Shown here piece after piece: positions 1 to 6,046 of a DNA stretch of 7,935 bases; within the stretch, counting starts at the first letter, position 1; each line of letters opens with the position of its first letter. The stretch lies in the NCBI GenBank assembly GCA_041745395.1, contig JBGTIZ010000401.1, positions 1 to 7,935 on the forward strand, given 5' to 3'. The DNA comes from Hadersleviella sp041745395. Lineage in GTDB: Bacteria > Chloroflexota > Anaerolineae > Promineifilales > Promineifilaceae. The notes under the pieces were generated by a model. The model worked only from the letters and a program-made list of their open reading frames with translations, made no database searches and was not told the DNA's origin. The position numbers and the translations under genes were made by a program.

Positions 1-1702
1 GGGCGGTGCGGAGGTCGTCGTATAGTTGGCCGTCTATTTTGTGCGCCCGGGCATAGCGGAGGCAGAGGATGAGCTGGGGCGCGTAGCGGCGGGCTTCGTA
101 GGGCATGACGCCATACCGCTTGGTTTCATCGATGTAGTCGGCGAGGGTGGCCGTGATGACGGCCTCGGCCGTGTGGCGGTTGATTTGGTTAGCCTCTACG
201 CCTAATTTGTTGACTGTAAAAACGGGGTCATTGCCCCATTTTCTGGCAATAGACTCGGCCAGCCGTGCCTCGTTTACTTCAGGCGTGTTAGAGAGGGAAA
301 CATCCAAAACGCGACAAAATAGATTGAGCGCACCCTCGGACATGCCCTCGACCGCCTGCTCAATGAACCGCTCGACGGCGATCACGGCCGTGTCCGTAGC
401 GGCCGACATTTGCCCCGCGTACCATTCATAACGGCGGCCAAGGGGCTGGGCCTCATAGTCGATTTCGACGGGGGCGTCGTCGTTTTCTTCCGTCGTGGGG
501 ATCAGGGCGAGCAGTTCGTCGTATTTGAGGCGGCTGGTGGCTAGAGTCGCATAGCGGCGGCCGCCTCCCAATTCCCAACCGCCAGCCTCGCCGCGATAAA
601 TTGGCAGGTTTGTATAATTTTGGTCGAGGTTGGCCGTCACGATGATATGCTCGCCGATTAGGTCGAGGTGGTTGTTTAGCGCATCGCAAAGGGTCGCGGC
701 GTTGCGGTGGTTCTTGCTCCAGTATTTGATCTCTTCTTCGATGTAGGCGTCGTGTTGATACTCCAGCACCAGATCGGCGGCCACGGCCGTGGCCTGACTG
801 GTGGCTAGTATGCGGCTCTTAGTGGCGTGGCAGGTCGAGTTAACACAGCGGCGGCCGTTATTTGCGCGCAAATTAAACGTACAGCCCTTGCACTTCTTTT
901 GTACGACCCCGACCCCCTGCACCTCGTCCGCTTCCATGCTCGCTGGGATTGCATCAGCATACAAAATCCAGCCAGCCGCCTTTTTGCGGATCTCATCGCT
1001 GGTCATGTCGCCAGAGATGGCCCGGGCAATAACATCGGCTGGCTTGATTGTCTCCCATTCGCCCACCTGATAATCAGCGTCTATGAGCTTCTGAACGTCG
1101 AGCAGGGCCACGGCGGCCCGCTCACTAATGAGGCCGCTCTGGTTGGCGGCCTGCACCGCCTCCGGGAGCTGTAGCAGGCGCAGGCGGTTAGCGACCGTGG
1201 GCTGGGCAATGCCCCACCTCTCCGCTAATGATTTTTGGGTGTATTTTGCGCCATTGCTGAGGGCGTCGAGCGCGTCCGCCATGAGACGCGCCTCCTCGAC
1301 CGCTGACAGGTTGCGCCGTTGGGCATTTTCAGCCCACACCGCATCAAGCATCTGCTCGTCGGTGGCTGGGGTTAAGCTAATAAATACCAAGCCGTCCTTA
1401 TACCGCTCGTCGTGTTCTTGGAGCCAGCGCAACGCCTCCAAGCGGCGGTGACCGTAGAGCAATTCGATACGGTATTTGCTCTGGTGCGATTTGGTCAGGC
1501 TGTCCCCTTTAATCTTCAGGTTCACCACGTCCCCCGTGGTGCGGTCAACCAGTCGGCCGCGTGGGATCTGCATGATCCCCCTGCTCTCGGGGTATTGGTC
1601 ATACGCCGCCGCTATCTGCTGAGCTAATTCCGAAATGTCACCATATTCAACACGTCGTTGGTATGGGTTTTGAACAATCATGCTGTTAGGTACGTTAATC
1701 AT
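1..1702 (-). CDS. ParB-like nuclease-domain protein with HTH and Cys4 cluster (3' end outside window)
   Basis: The frame is open from ATG at 1702 to the window edge: 567 codons, no stop. GAGGAGG lies 6 nt before the ATG. ParB N-domain boxes are readable: NPYQRR at residues 12-17, GHRRLEAL at 84-91 (the GERR box) and ENAQRRNLSAVEEA at 125-138 (the ENxQR box). An HTH of the KorB/Spo0J type follows at about 154-180, ending VANRLRLLQLP. After it comes a probable zinc site, C271-x2-C274 and C286-x4-C291, not part of classical chromosomal ParB. Residues 300-567 are unrecognised. Family members bind DNA, and many bind CTP to form sliding clamps; here that is inferred. The first 8 bp overlap the end of the upstream membrane-protein gene, so the two are probably translationally coupled. 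No ParA is in view; one could lie to the left. The protein could instead regulate transcription or have a ParB-type nuclease role. Confidence 0.88.
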   Translation of the reverse strand, partial: MINVPNSMIVQNPYQRRVEYGDISELAQQIAAAYDQYPESRGIMQIPRGRLVDRTTGDVVNLKIKGDSLTKSHQSKYRIELLYGHRRLEALRWLQEHDERYKDGLVFISLTPATDEQMLDAVWAENAQRRNLSAVEEARLMADALDALSNGAKYTQKSLAERWGIAQPTVANRLRLLQLPEAVQAANQSGLISERAAVALLDVQKLIDADYQVGEWETIKPADVIARAISGDMTSDEIRKKAAGWILYADAIPASMEADEVQGVGVVQKKCKGCTFNLRANNGRRCVNSTCHATKSRILATSQATAVAADLVLEYQHDAYIEEEIKYWSKNHRNAATLCDALNNHLDLIGEHIIVTANLDQNYTNLPIYRGEAGGWELGGGRRYATLATSRLKYDELLALIPTTEENDDAPVEIDYEAQPLGRRYEWYAGQMSAATDTAVIAVERFIEQAVEGMSEGALNLFCRVLDVSLSNTPEVNEARLAESIARKWGNDPVFTVNKLGVEANQINRHTAEAVITATLADYIDETKRYGVMPYEARRYAPQLILCLRYARAHKIDGQLYDDLRTA

Positions 1703-2582
1703 GAGCAACCTCCTCAATTATGCTTTTTACTCGATTGAATGTATTGCCGTTTTTGGAGCCGTAGAGCAATTTAGCCACGGCCGTGTAAGAGTTGAGATTC
1801 TTCCACCAGTACAGGATCTGCTGACGCTCCGCCCGCGTCATGGGTACGTTTGGGTCAAGTTTTAGATCGGTTCTGACGGGTTCTAGCTGAACCGTTCTGA
1901 ACGGTTCTAAGGGTTCTACCAGAGGAACCGAGCGGGTTCTGGCGGGTTCTGGCGGGTTTTGGTCGTAATCAGGCCGCTGGTCTATGGTGTAGCCACGGGG
2001 TAGGGTGGGGGGGCGCATGGTGAGCCAGCCCACGGCCGTGGCTAACAACATCAGCACAACCAGCACGGCCAACAGGCCACCAACAATCAAATCGATGTCA
2101 GTCGCCGCCCGTGCCGTTTGCTCCTCAAATCTCAACAGGGTAGGGGGAATGTCGGCTAACACGGCCGTGTCACTCTCCACGGCCGCCAGCCGTGTTTCGA
2201 CGGCCGCCACGCGGGGAACCAGAGCGGAATGAGCGGCGAGCGCATTGTCAGCCACGAGCCGCGCATCCCGCGCCGTGTCGGCCGCCAAAAGCACGGCCGT
2301 GTTGTCCTGCACCACGGCCGGGGCTGGGGCCTGCTCCACATTCACCACGGGATTGCTGTTGCTCTCCACGCGCACGGCGGGGGCGGCGTATACATCCACG
2401 GCCGTGGACGGGTTCACGGCCGTGGGCACGGGCAATACATCGGCTGGCTCATGCGTCGGTTCATACACCGCACCATAGATAATCAGCAGACCAGCCAAAC
2501 AAACGGCCAACAAAATTAAAAAGCGACGGCCACCCCCTCCGCTACCTTTGCTTACTTCGGGATAATCCTTATAATCTTGCAT
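1695..2582 (-). CDS. Two-pass membrane protein with extracytoplasmic coiled coil and cytoplasmic HTH-like tail (unknown family)
   Basis: 295 aa; family not recognised. ATG 2582 is preceded by AGGTGGT with 8 nt spacing. Layout: short N-terminal tail ending in GGGGRR (15-20), TM1 at 21-40, an Ala/Val/Pro-rich segment at 41-95, a likely coiled coil at about 100-160, TM2 at 165-188, a Pro/Glu/Arg linker at 190-245, and a C-terminal module at 248-295. That module (MTRAERQQILYWW, then a helix-turn-helix-like stretch at 262-290) could bind DNA. By the positive-inside rule both ends are cytoplasmic and the coiled coil is outside. The tripeptide Thr-Ala-Val occurs six times, each encoded by the palindrome CACGGCCGTG. 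The gene overlaps the ParB-like gene by 8 bp (ATGATTAA), so the two products probably act together. Membrane anchoring of DNA is an inference; a structural or signalling membrane protein is an alternative. Confidence 0.82.
   Translation of the reverse strand: MQDYKDYPEVSKGSGGGGRRFLILLAVCLAGLLIIYGAVYEPTHEPADVLPVPTAVNPSTAVDVYAAPAVRVESNSNPVVNVEQAPAPAVVQDNTAVLLAADTARDARLVADNALAAHSALVPRVAAVETRLAAVESDTAVLADIPPTLLRFEEQTARAATDIDLIVGGLLAVLVVLMLLATAVGWLTMRPPTLPRGYTIDQRPDYDQNPPEPARTRSVPLVEPLEPFRTVQLEPVRTDLKLDPNVPMTRAERQQILYWWKNLNSYTAVAKLLYGSKNGNTFNRVKSIIEEVAHD
1709..1715 (-). promoter_or_regulatory. Strong ribosome binding site of the ParB-like gene
   Basis: GAGGAGG on the minus strand, 6 nt before ATG 1702. 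It fixes that start over the internal ATG seven codons later. It lies inside the last codons of the upstream membrane-protein gene, consistent with coupled translation. Confidence 0.8.
1869..1960. repeat. Cluster of GGTTCT repeats inside the membrane-protein gene
   Basis: Exact GGTTCT starts at 1869, 1879, 1903, 1912, 1935 and 1945, with a degenerate GGTTTT at 1955. Several spacings are 9-10 bp, about one helical turn. A 19-bp inverted repeat, GAACCGTTC-T-GAACGGTTC, occupies 1889-1907. The cluster encodes the Pro/Glu/Arg linker of the 295-aa protein and ends about 170 bp upstream of the ParB-like start. It could be a protein-binding array or only a by-product of a low-complexity linker. Confidence 0.6.
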
Positions 2583-2598
2583 GGTTCATTACCACCTA

Positions 2599-2638
2599 GC
2601 ACGGCCGTGAGTTGTTCGCTCACGGCCGTGCGCTTTTT
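2599..2638. terminator. Perfect 13-bp hairpin made of two CACGGCCGTG copies, T-run on + side
   Basis: Arms at 2599-2611 and 2619-2631 are perfect complements around a 7-nt loop, followed by GC and five T (2634-2638) on the plus strand. Read as plus-strand RNA it is a textbook intrinsic terminator, yet no plus-strand gene precedes it. Read as minus-strand RNA, the direction of the operon, it lacks a U-run and sits between the stop of the 96-aa gene and the RBS of the membrane-protein gene. There it may act as an mRNA-stabilising or translation-modulating structure. Confidence 0.6.
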
Positions 2639-2927
2639 AAGACCCAAACAACATTGGGGCGTTATTCTCAGTCAGCCAATCAAATTCCGTGTACTGCCTA
2701 ACATCTGCTACCAAATGCCCACCCCACTCCTCAACATCACCAGACCATTCCTCATTAAACAGAAATTCAACCCACTCAACGGCATAATCTTCAGGTTTTA
2801 TGCCATCCTCGATGACACATTCAGGCACAAGAACAATGTCCCGCCTGCTATGTAAAACATCGTTGCTTTCAAGACACTTGCCATCCTTATAGAGTTTCAT
2901 ATCCACAATAAATTTGAGATTGCTCAT
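2637..2927 (-). CDS. Hypothetical acidic 96-aa protein
   Basis: 96 aa; no family recognised. Its start forms TAATG with the stop of the preceding 110-aa gene, sharing one base, so it is probably translated by re-initiation. The protein is acidic and Trp-rich in its second half (VEWVEFLFNEEW, then DVEEWGG), with no membrane segment or cysteine-pair motif. The T of its TAA stop lies in the T-run of the adjacent hairpin. The gene is more AT-rich than its neighbours and contains no CGGCCG, suggesting a different origin from the flanking GC-rich genes. It could be a small regulator or a cargo gene. Confidence 0.7.
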   Translation of the reverse strand: MSNLKFIVDMKLYKDGKCLESNDVLHSRRDIVLVPECVIEDGIKPEDYAVEWVEFLFNEEWSGDVEEWGGHLVADVRQYTEFDWLTENNAPMLFGS

Positions 2928-3259
2928 TAGTTCACCCCAACCATTACAGGACGTACCCCCGCCCTAAACTCCTGCCAGAGCCGTTTCTCATTCAAAACAG
3001 CATTGCGCCACACATTACAAAACCGCTCACAATCGTTTTCTGAATTCAGATAACCATTGGCGATCCTCATCCGCAAATCCGCAGAGAATGTAAGACCCAG
3101 CCCCACCTTACCCAGAGATTTACCAATCGAGCGGGAAGAAGCGGCGTGAAAGTTTTCTGCACCAGATACCTCAAAAATTGCGGCCATGTCCACATACAAG
3201 ACACGTCCCTCCGCGTGAATGTAGTCTGGTTTTTTGTTCTGCTTTCTGTATCCAATCAT
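2927..3259 (-). CDS. Hypothetical 110-aa protein
   Basis: 110 aa; no family recognised. The reading frame stays open upstream to 3496, but I chose ATG 3259. AGGTGA lies 5 nt before it, and the longer version would overlap nearly all of the well-supported zinc-ribbon gene. It begins MIGYRKQNKKPDYIHAEGR and has a middle section rich in Ser/Gly/Lys (about 41-57). The C-terminal part (75-104) is probably helical, with single cysteines at 77 and 81. It starts 10 nt after the zinc-ribbon stop and is followed by the 96-aa gene through a TAATG junction. Like that gene it has no CGGCCG palindrome. A small DNA-binding or regulatory protein is possible but not shown. Confidence 0.68.
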   Translation of the reverse strand: MIGYRKQNKKPDYIHAEGRVLYVDMAAIFEVSGAENFHAASSRSIGKSLGKVGLGLTFSADLRMRIANGYLNSENDCERFCNVWRNAVLNEKRLWQEFRAGVRPVMVGVN

Positions 3260-3264
3260 GATAA

Positions 3265-3270
3265 TCACCT
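3265..3270 (-). promoter_or_regulatory. RBS deciding the start of the 110-aa gene
   Basis: AGGTGA on the minus strand, 5 nt before ATG 3259, overlapping the TGA stop of the zinc-ribbon gene. It supports the short form rather than the 189-codon open frame. Confidence 0.65.
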
Positions 3271-3539
3271 CAGAATGGTGGTTCGCAGTCGGTGCAGAAA
3301 ATGCTACCCTGCTCCGCATCCTCACCACATACCCGGCACGGCTGAACAACCACGGCCGGAACACCTGCCACACAGCGGGGGCATTGCGCCTCCAGCGCAT
3401 AAATTGCGCCGTCATTGTTTCGATGGTGTACGACCAGCGCGGCCGTGACCACACCATCACGCTCGATACTGTCCTCAGCCATAAAAACGGCCCCACACTC
3501 GCACCGATAATAATCAGAACCTAAATCAATTCCTGTCAT
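3270..3539 (-). CDS. Small double zinc-ribbon protein (89 aa)
   Basis: 89 aa with eight cysteines in four pairs: C13-x-C15, C53-x2-C56, C68-x2-C71 and C82-x2-C85. The last two pairs form a compact ribbon (PCRVCG...FCTDC) typical of small bacterial zinc-ribbon proteins. The first two pairs, possibly with H38/H39, may form a second, looser site. Such domains commonly bind DNA, RNA or a partner protein; the specific role is unknown. ATG 3539 is preceded by GAGGTGA 4 nt upstream. The stop TGA overlaps the RBS of the 110-aa gene (start 10 nt later), so they are cotranscribed. A hairpin with a U-run lies directly before the RBS and may control expression of this gene and those after it. Confidence 0.78.
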   Translation of the reverse strand: MTGIDLGSDYYRCECGAVFMAEDSIERDGVVTAALVVHHRNNDGAIYALEAQCPRCVAGVPAVVVQPCRVCGEDAEQGSIFCTDCEPPF

Positions 3540-3550
3540 GAGTTCACCTC

Positions 3551-3576
3551 GAAAAATTAGCGGTAGGGGCTACCGC
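3551..3576 (-). terminator. Terminator-like hairpin between the ATPase and zinc-ribbon genes
   Basis: On the minus strand, GCGGTAG and CTACCGC form a perfect 7-bp stem around CCC, followed by TAA and five T. This suits an intrinsic terminator for the ATPase gene. The U-run directly abuts the GAGGTGA of the next gene, leaving no room for a promoter, so partial read-through or attenuation is more likely than a full stop. Confidence 0.6.
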
Positions 3577-3588
3577 CCCAAAGAATAA

Positions 3589-3624
3589 AGCCACCCCAAA
3601 AGCCACCCCAAAAGCCGACCCAGG
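3589..3624. repeat. Three tandem 12-bp units after the ATPase stop
   Basis: AGCCACCCCAAA occurs twice exactly (3589-3600, 3601-3612), followed by a diverged third unit, AGCCGACCCAGG (3613-3624). It lies in the untranslated gap between the ATPase stop and the hairpin. Probably a slippage repeat; a binding role cannot be excluded. Confidence 0.7.
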
Positions 3625-3632
3625 CTCCCCGA

Positions 3633-5705
3633 TTACCCCAGAGGGATCGGCTCATCATCCTCCGACTCATCCCAAATCAAACTCGAGCGCACATGCCAGA
3701 CCCAGTGACGCTCCCCATGCACTCGTTTCAAAAGCTTATTGCGCCCCTCGTTCGTCTTGAGTAGGTGGCCCAGCGCGGCCAACTGCCGGCCGACGCTGTT
3801 CGCGTCGAATTCATTCAGGCGGTCATCGAGCTGGCGGCGGTAGGTACTCACGGCCAAATCAGGTAACAGATAGGTCACAGCACCATCACGCCAGCCGATT
3901 AACCTATCCCGATCCATTGAAAGCACGTCTTTATCGCCAATATCGGCAATCAGTACCCGCCCCGTGGCTACCAACTGGCTAAGTCCAGCCAAAAACCTTG
4001 TGGCCTCTAGGGCACTATCTGTACTGGTATTCAGCATCTCGGCCGAGCCAGCCAGCCCTAGCCTATGTTTCGCCGTGTACTTAAAAGCCAGCTCACCTAG
4101 CCCGCTGGGAGCCTCGCACAGCACCCGCCAGCACAGGGCGTTGATGGCTAAGTTAGAAGCCACGCGGAGTTTGTTCTGCGTCTCTTTTTTGTGGGTCATC
4201 AGCCAATCAGCCCACACCCGCCGCCCATCCTCATAATCCTCTTTGAACTTGTCTAAATTGGTGCTAGCTAGCCACATGAGCCAATGCAGGCCCACGGCCG
4301 GCAGATGCTCCGCCAGCAATTGCGCCTGATGCAGTGGCTCATTGATAGTCCCCCCCGCCCAAGGAAACTCTAGGGGCAGGAGCCGGGCCAGCGCGGCCGC
4401 ATCGATGCCGGGCAATGCCTCGCCGGTGAAGATGGGCAGGGTGTAAATGTCGGCACTGTCTCGCAATTCGCTGTTACGGTTCAGGCGTTTCTTTTCGCCG
4501 CCCTCGATAATGGCGTGCATGAGGTTTACAAATGCCCGCGAGCCGCCGCCGGTGTTCGGTTTGTAGTTGTCAATTAAGAGCGGCAAATCTTGGGCCATGC
4601 TGGCGAGTTTCATCATGGCGTTCTGGGTGCTACCCTGACCCCACTTGATGTACTGCTCATCTTGCACATGGCCGGCCCCGTAAATACTCATGGCCGTGGT
4701 TATCCACGACGTTTTGAGCGAGCCAGTACGACCGACGATAAAGACGCCATAGCGACGGTTACGCAGGCCCAGCAGGTGCAGAAGAGGCGCGCCAAACAGG
4801 GCGGACAAAACCACCGTAGAGAGGCCGGGATCTAGGGCATTTATCAGCGCATCGAGCGCGACCAGTCCCTGATCCAAACTACCCCCGGCCACGCTGTAGG
4901 GCAGGTCGCTGGGCAGATGTATCTCGACCCCAGTCGGCTCCAGTCCGGGAATGAGGAAGCGGCGGGCGGCCGTCCAGCCCGTGCGGTGATAGCGGTCAAT
5001 GAGACGTAAATCCCCATTTGTGACCGTTTTAATGGCGGCCGGGAGATGCTGGGACATGCGCGGGTAAATGGGATCCAGCGGGCAACGGCTACCAATAGAG
5101 GCGCGGAGCTTGGCCTCGCTCTCAAAATCCTCGGCCGTGATGTCCAGCTCAAAAACGCCGCTACGCCAGCCCGCCCCGCGCAAATGGTATGAGCGCGTAC
5201 CATCCTCGGCCGTGGCAACTGATTTTATTTGCACGCCAATATCTGCGAGCGGCTTGGTTACCTGGTCGCCGTGGCGGTCGTACTCAATCAGCACCAGCCG
5301 CCCCTTTTTCATATGGTAGCCGGCGGGCAGGTCATCATCGGCCGGGGGGCCGGAGCCGTTGCTGGTGGACGGGTTGGCCGGCTCGTATAGGCGCGGTTTT
5401 GTTTCAGTGCGTTTGAGGGCGTTACGCCATTGCCGGGCGATTTCTTTCTCTGGCATGTTGTGGCGCGTTTTGGCGGCCGTGTTCACCTGCTCCCATGCGT
5501 CCTCTTTGGATAGGTGTCCACCGTGAACCAGCTCGGCGAGGGCGCACATACCGGCGAAGGTTGTGGTCGATTTCCCTTGTGGGTTGTCGCTGGGGTCATT
5601 TATGATTTTGTCGAGGGAGCTGGCGACGGCGGCATCTGCCCACGTTTGCCAGCCGGTGTAATTGGCGCCCGGGGCGACCCGGGCATCATCAGGTATACGG
5701 CTCAT
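3633..5705 (-). CDS. Replication-type P-loop ATPase, DUF927-like, with primase-associated N-terminal segment
   Basis: 690 aa. ATG 5705 was chosen because AGGA lies 7 nt upstream; the in-frame TTG at 5711 would be only 1 nt from it. Residues 40-105 (NPQGKSTTT...MCALAELVHGG...WRNALKR) resemble the helical segment following primase-polymerase domains in mobile elements. Residues 125-200 look like the beta-rich front of DUF927 proteins. The ATPase core has a variant P-loop GRTGSLKT (325-332, K331), Walker B LLID (D379) and a later TGEALPG...ALARLLPLEF stretch (427-447) with a candidate arginine finger R441. Such proteins act as helicase-like replication factors in phages and integrative elements; helicase activity is inferred. 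No catalytic primase domain is present, so priming would come from elsewhere. The gene begins 2 nt after the stop of the 99-aa gene (TGATTATG), implying coupling. Confidence 0.82.
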   Translation of the reverse strand: MSRIPDDARVAPGANYTGWQTWADAAVASSLDKIINDPSDNPQGKSTTTFAGMCALAELVHGGHLSKEDAWEQVNTAAKTRHNMPEKEIARQWRNALKRTETKPRLYEPANPSTSNGSGPPADDDLPAGYHMKKGRLVLIEYDRHGDQVTKPLADIGVQIKSVATAEDGTRSYHLRGAGWRSGVFELDITAEDFESEAKLRASIGSRCPLDPIYPRMSQHLPAAIKTVTNGDLRLIDRYHRTGWTAARRFLIPGLEPTGVEIHLPSDLPYSVAGGSLDQGLVALDALINALDPGLSTVVLSALFGAPLLHLLGLRNRRYGVFIVGRTGSLKTSWITTAMSIYGAGHVQDEQYIKWGQGSTQNAMMKLASMAQDLPLLIDNYKPNTGGGSRAFVNLMHAIIEGGEKKRLNRNSELRDSADIYTLPIFTGEALPGIDAAALARLLPLEFPWAGGTINEPLHQAQLLAEHLPAVGLHWLMWLASTNLDKFKEDYEDGRRVWADWLMTHKKETQNKLRVASNLAINALCWRVLCEAPSGLGELAFKYTAKHRLGLAGSAEMLNTSTDSALEATRFLAGLSQLVATGRVLIADIGDKDVLSMDRDRLIGWRDGAVTYLLPDLAVSTYRRQLDDRLNEFDANSVGRQLAALGHLLKTNEGRNKLLKRVHGERHWVWHVRSSLIWDESEDDEPIPLG

Positions 5706-5707
5706 AA

Positions 5708-6007
5708 TCAAATCCTGTTAGTTATTAGCGCGTAATCGGCCGTGGCGTCGAGGGGGTAACGTGGATCACGGCCGCCGTCGATGATCGGCTGGCGTTTCAG
5801 CTCGGCGAGGGCGGCCGTGGCACTGGTCACCAGAGCTTTATTGCCCCGTACCAGATGCCCAAATGCTTCCCGCTCTTCGTCTGTTTCCGCCCGATCTAGC
5901 CACAAATCCAAAATTTCCGCCTCTTCTTGGCGTCGTTTTATTTCCAGCTCGAGCAGGTCTATGAGCAAGGCGGCGGTAGCAGTTGTCAAAATCGTAATGT
6001 GGTTCAT
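5708..6007 (-). CDS. Small helical protein (99 aa), first gene of the minus-strand run
   Basis: 99 aa, family unknown. ATG 6007 is preceded by GAGGAG with 5 nt spacing. The N-terminus has a short hydrophobic stretch (about 5-19, ILTTATAALLIDLLE). It runs into a charged helix rich in Glu/Arg/Lys (20-50), suggesting a helical hairpin or coiled coil rather than a true membrane anchor. A second helix at 58-71 follows, then a Gly/Pro/Asp-rich tail. It is the first gene of the leftward run and faces the integrase gene across 39 bp. In many integrative elements this position holds a regulator or excisionase, but no HTH or excisionase motif is visible, so no function is assigned. Its stop is 2 nt before the ATPase start, so the products may be made in proportion. 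Confidence 0.75.
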   Translation of the reverse strand: MNHITILTTATAALLIDLLELEIKRRQEEAEILDLWLDRAETDEEREAFGHLVRGNKALVTSATAALAELKRQPIIDGGRDPRYPLDATADYALITNRI

Positions 6008-6046
6008 ATTTGCTCCTCTTATTGGTTAGCTTTCGGGAGGTTATTG
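6008..6046. promoter_or_regulatory. 39-bp divergent junction between operon and integrase gene
   Basis: This gap holds both ribosome binding sites (GAGGAG for the leftward gene, GGGAGG for the rightward gene) and little else. It is too short for two promoters, so at least one promoter must lie inside the opposing gene. The two transcripts then overlap at their 5' ends, giving a possible mutual-interference switch. Confidence 0.5.
6035..6040 (+). promoter_or_regulatory. RBS deciding a GTG start for the integrase
   Basis: GGGAGG lies 6 nt before GTG 6047. The frame is open further upstream, but no earlier start has comparable spacing, and a longer protein would overlap the divergent 99-aa gene. 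An ATG twelve codons in lacks a good RBS. Confidence 0.65.

Larger units (their letters stand above)
383..2630. repeat. Dispersed palindrome CACGGCCGTG, ten exact copies
   Basis: Exact copies start at 383, 782, 1776, 2031, 2160, 2292, 2397, 2415, 2600 and 2621; I found none elsewhere in the window. The core CGGCCG is far more widespread (about forty by eye), including the host side near 7453, 7549 and 7579. All eight coding copies are read as ACG GCC GTG (Thr-Ala-Val). The last two copies form the arms of a hairpin. It resembles the highly iterated palindromes of cyanobacteria in behaviour, but not in sequence. Confidence 0.85.

Noticed and set aside
147..1627. Several plus-strand frames of 60-115 codons
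   Set aside because: They are shadows of the long minus-strand ParB-like frame, without RBS or recognisable domains.
2005..2519. Overlapping plus-strand frames in three phases over the membrane-protein gene
   Set aside because: They arise from the GC-rich palindrome repeats; low-complexity His/Gly/Arg products, no RBS.
3260..3496. N-terminal extension of the 110-aa gene to a 189-aa protein
   Set aside because: It overlaps almost the whole zinc-ribbon gene, has a shadow-like Arg/Trp-rich composition, and a good RBS precedes ATG 3259.
5706..5711. TTG start giving a 692-aa ATPase
   Set aside because: The TTG is 1 nt from AGGA, too close; ATG 5705 has 7 nt spacing.
5927..6046. Integrase starting at ATG 5927 (358 aa)
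   Set aside because: The extra 40 residues overlap the 99-aa gene on the other strand, do not resemble an integrase N-terminus, and GTG 6047 has an ideal RBS.
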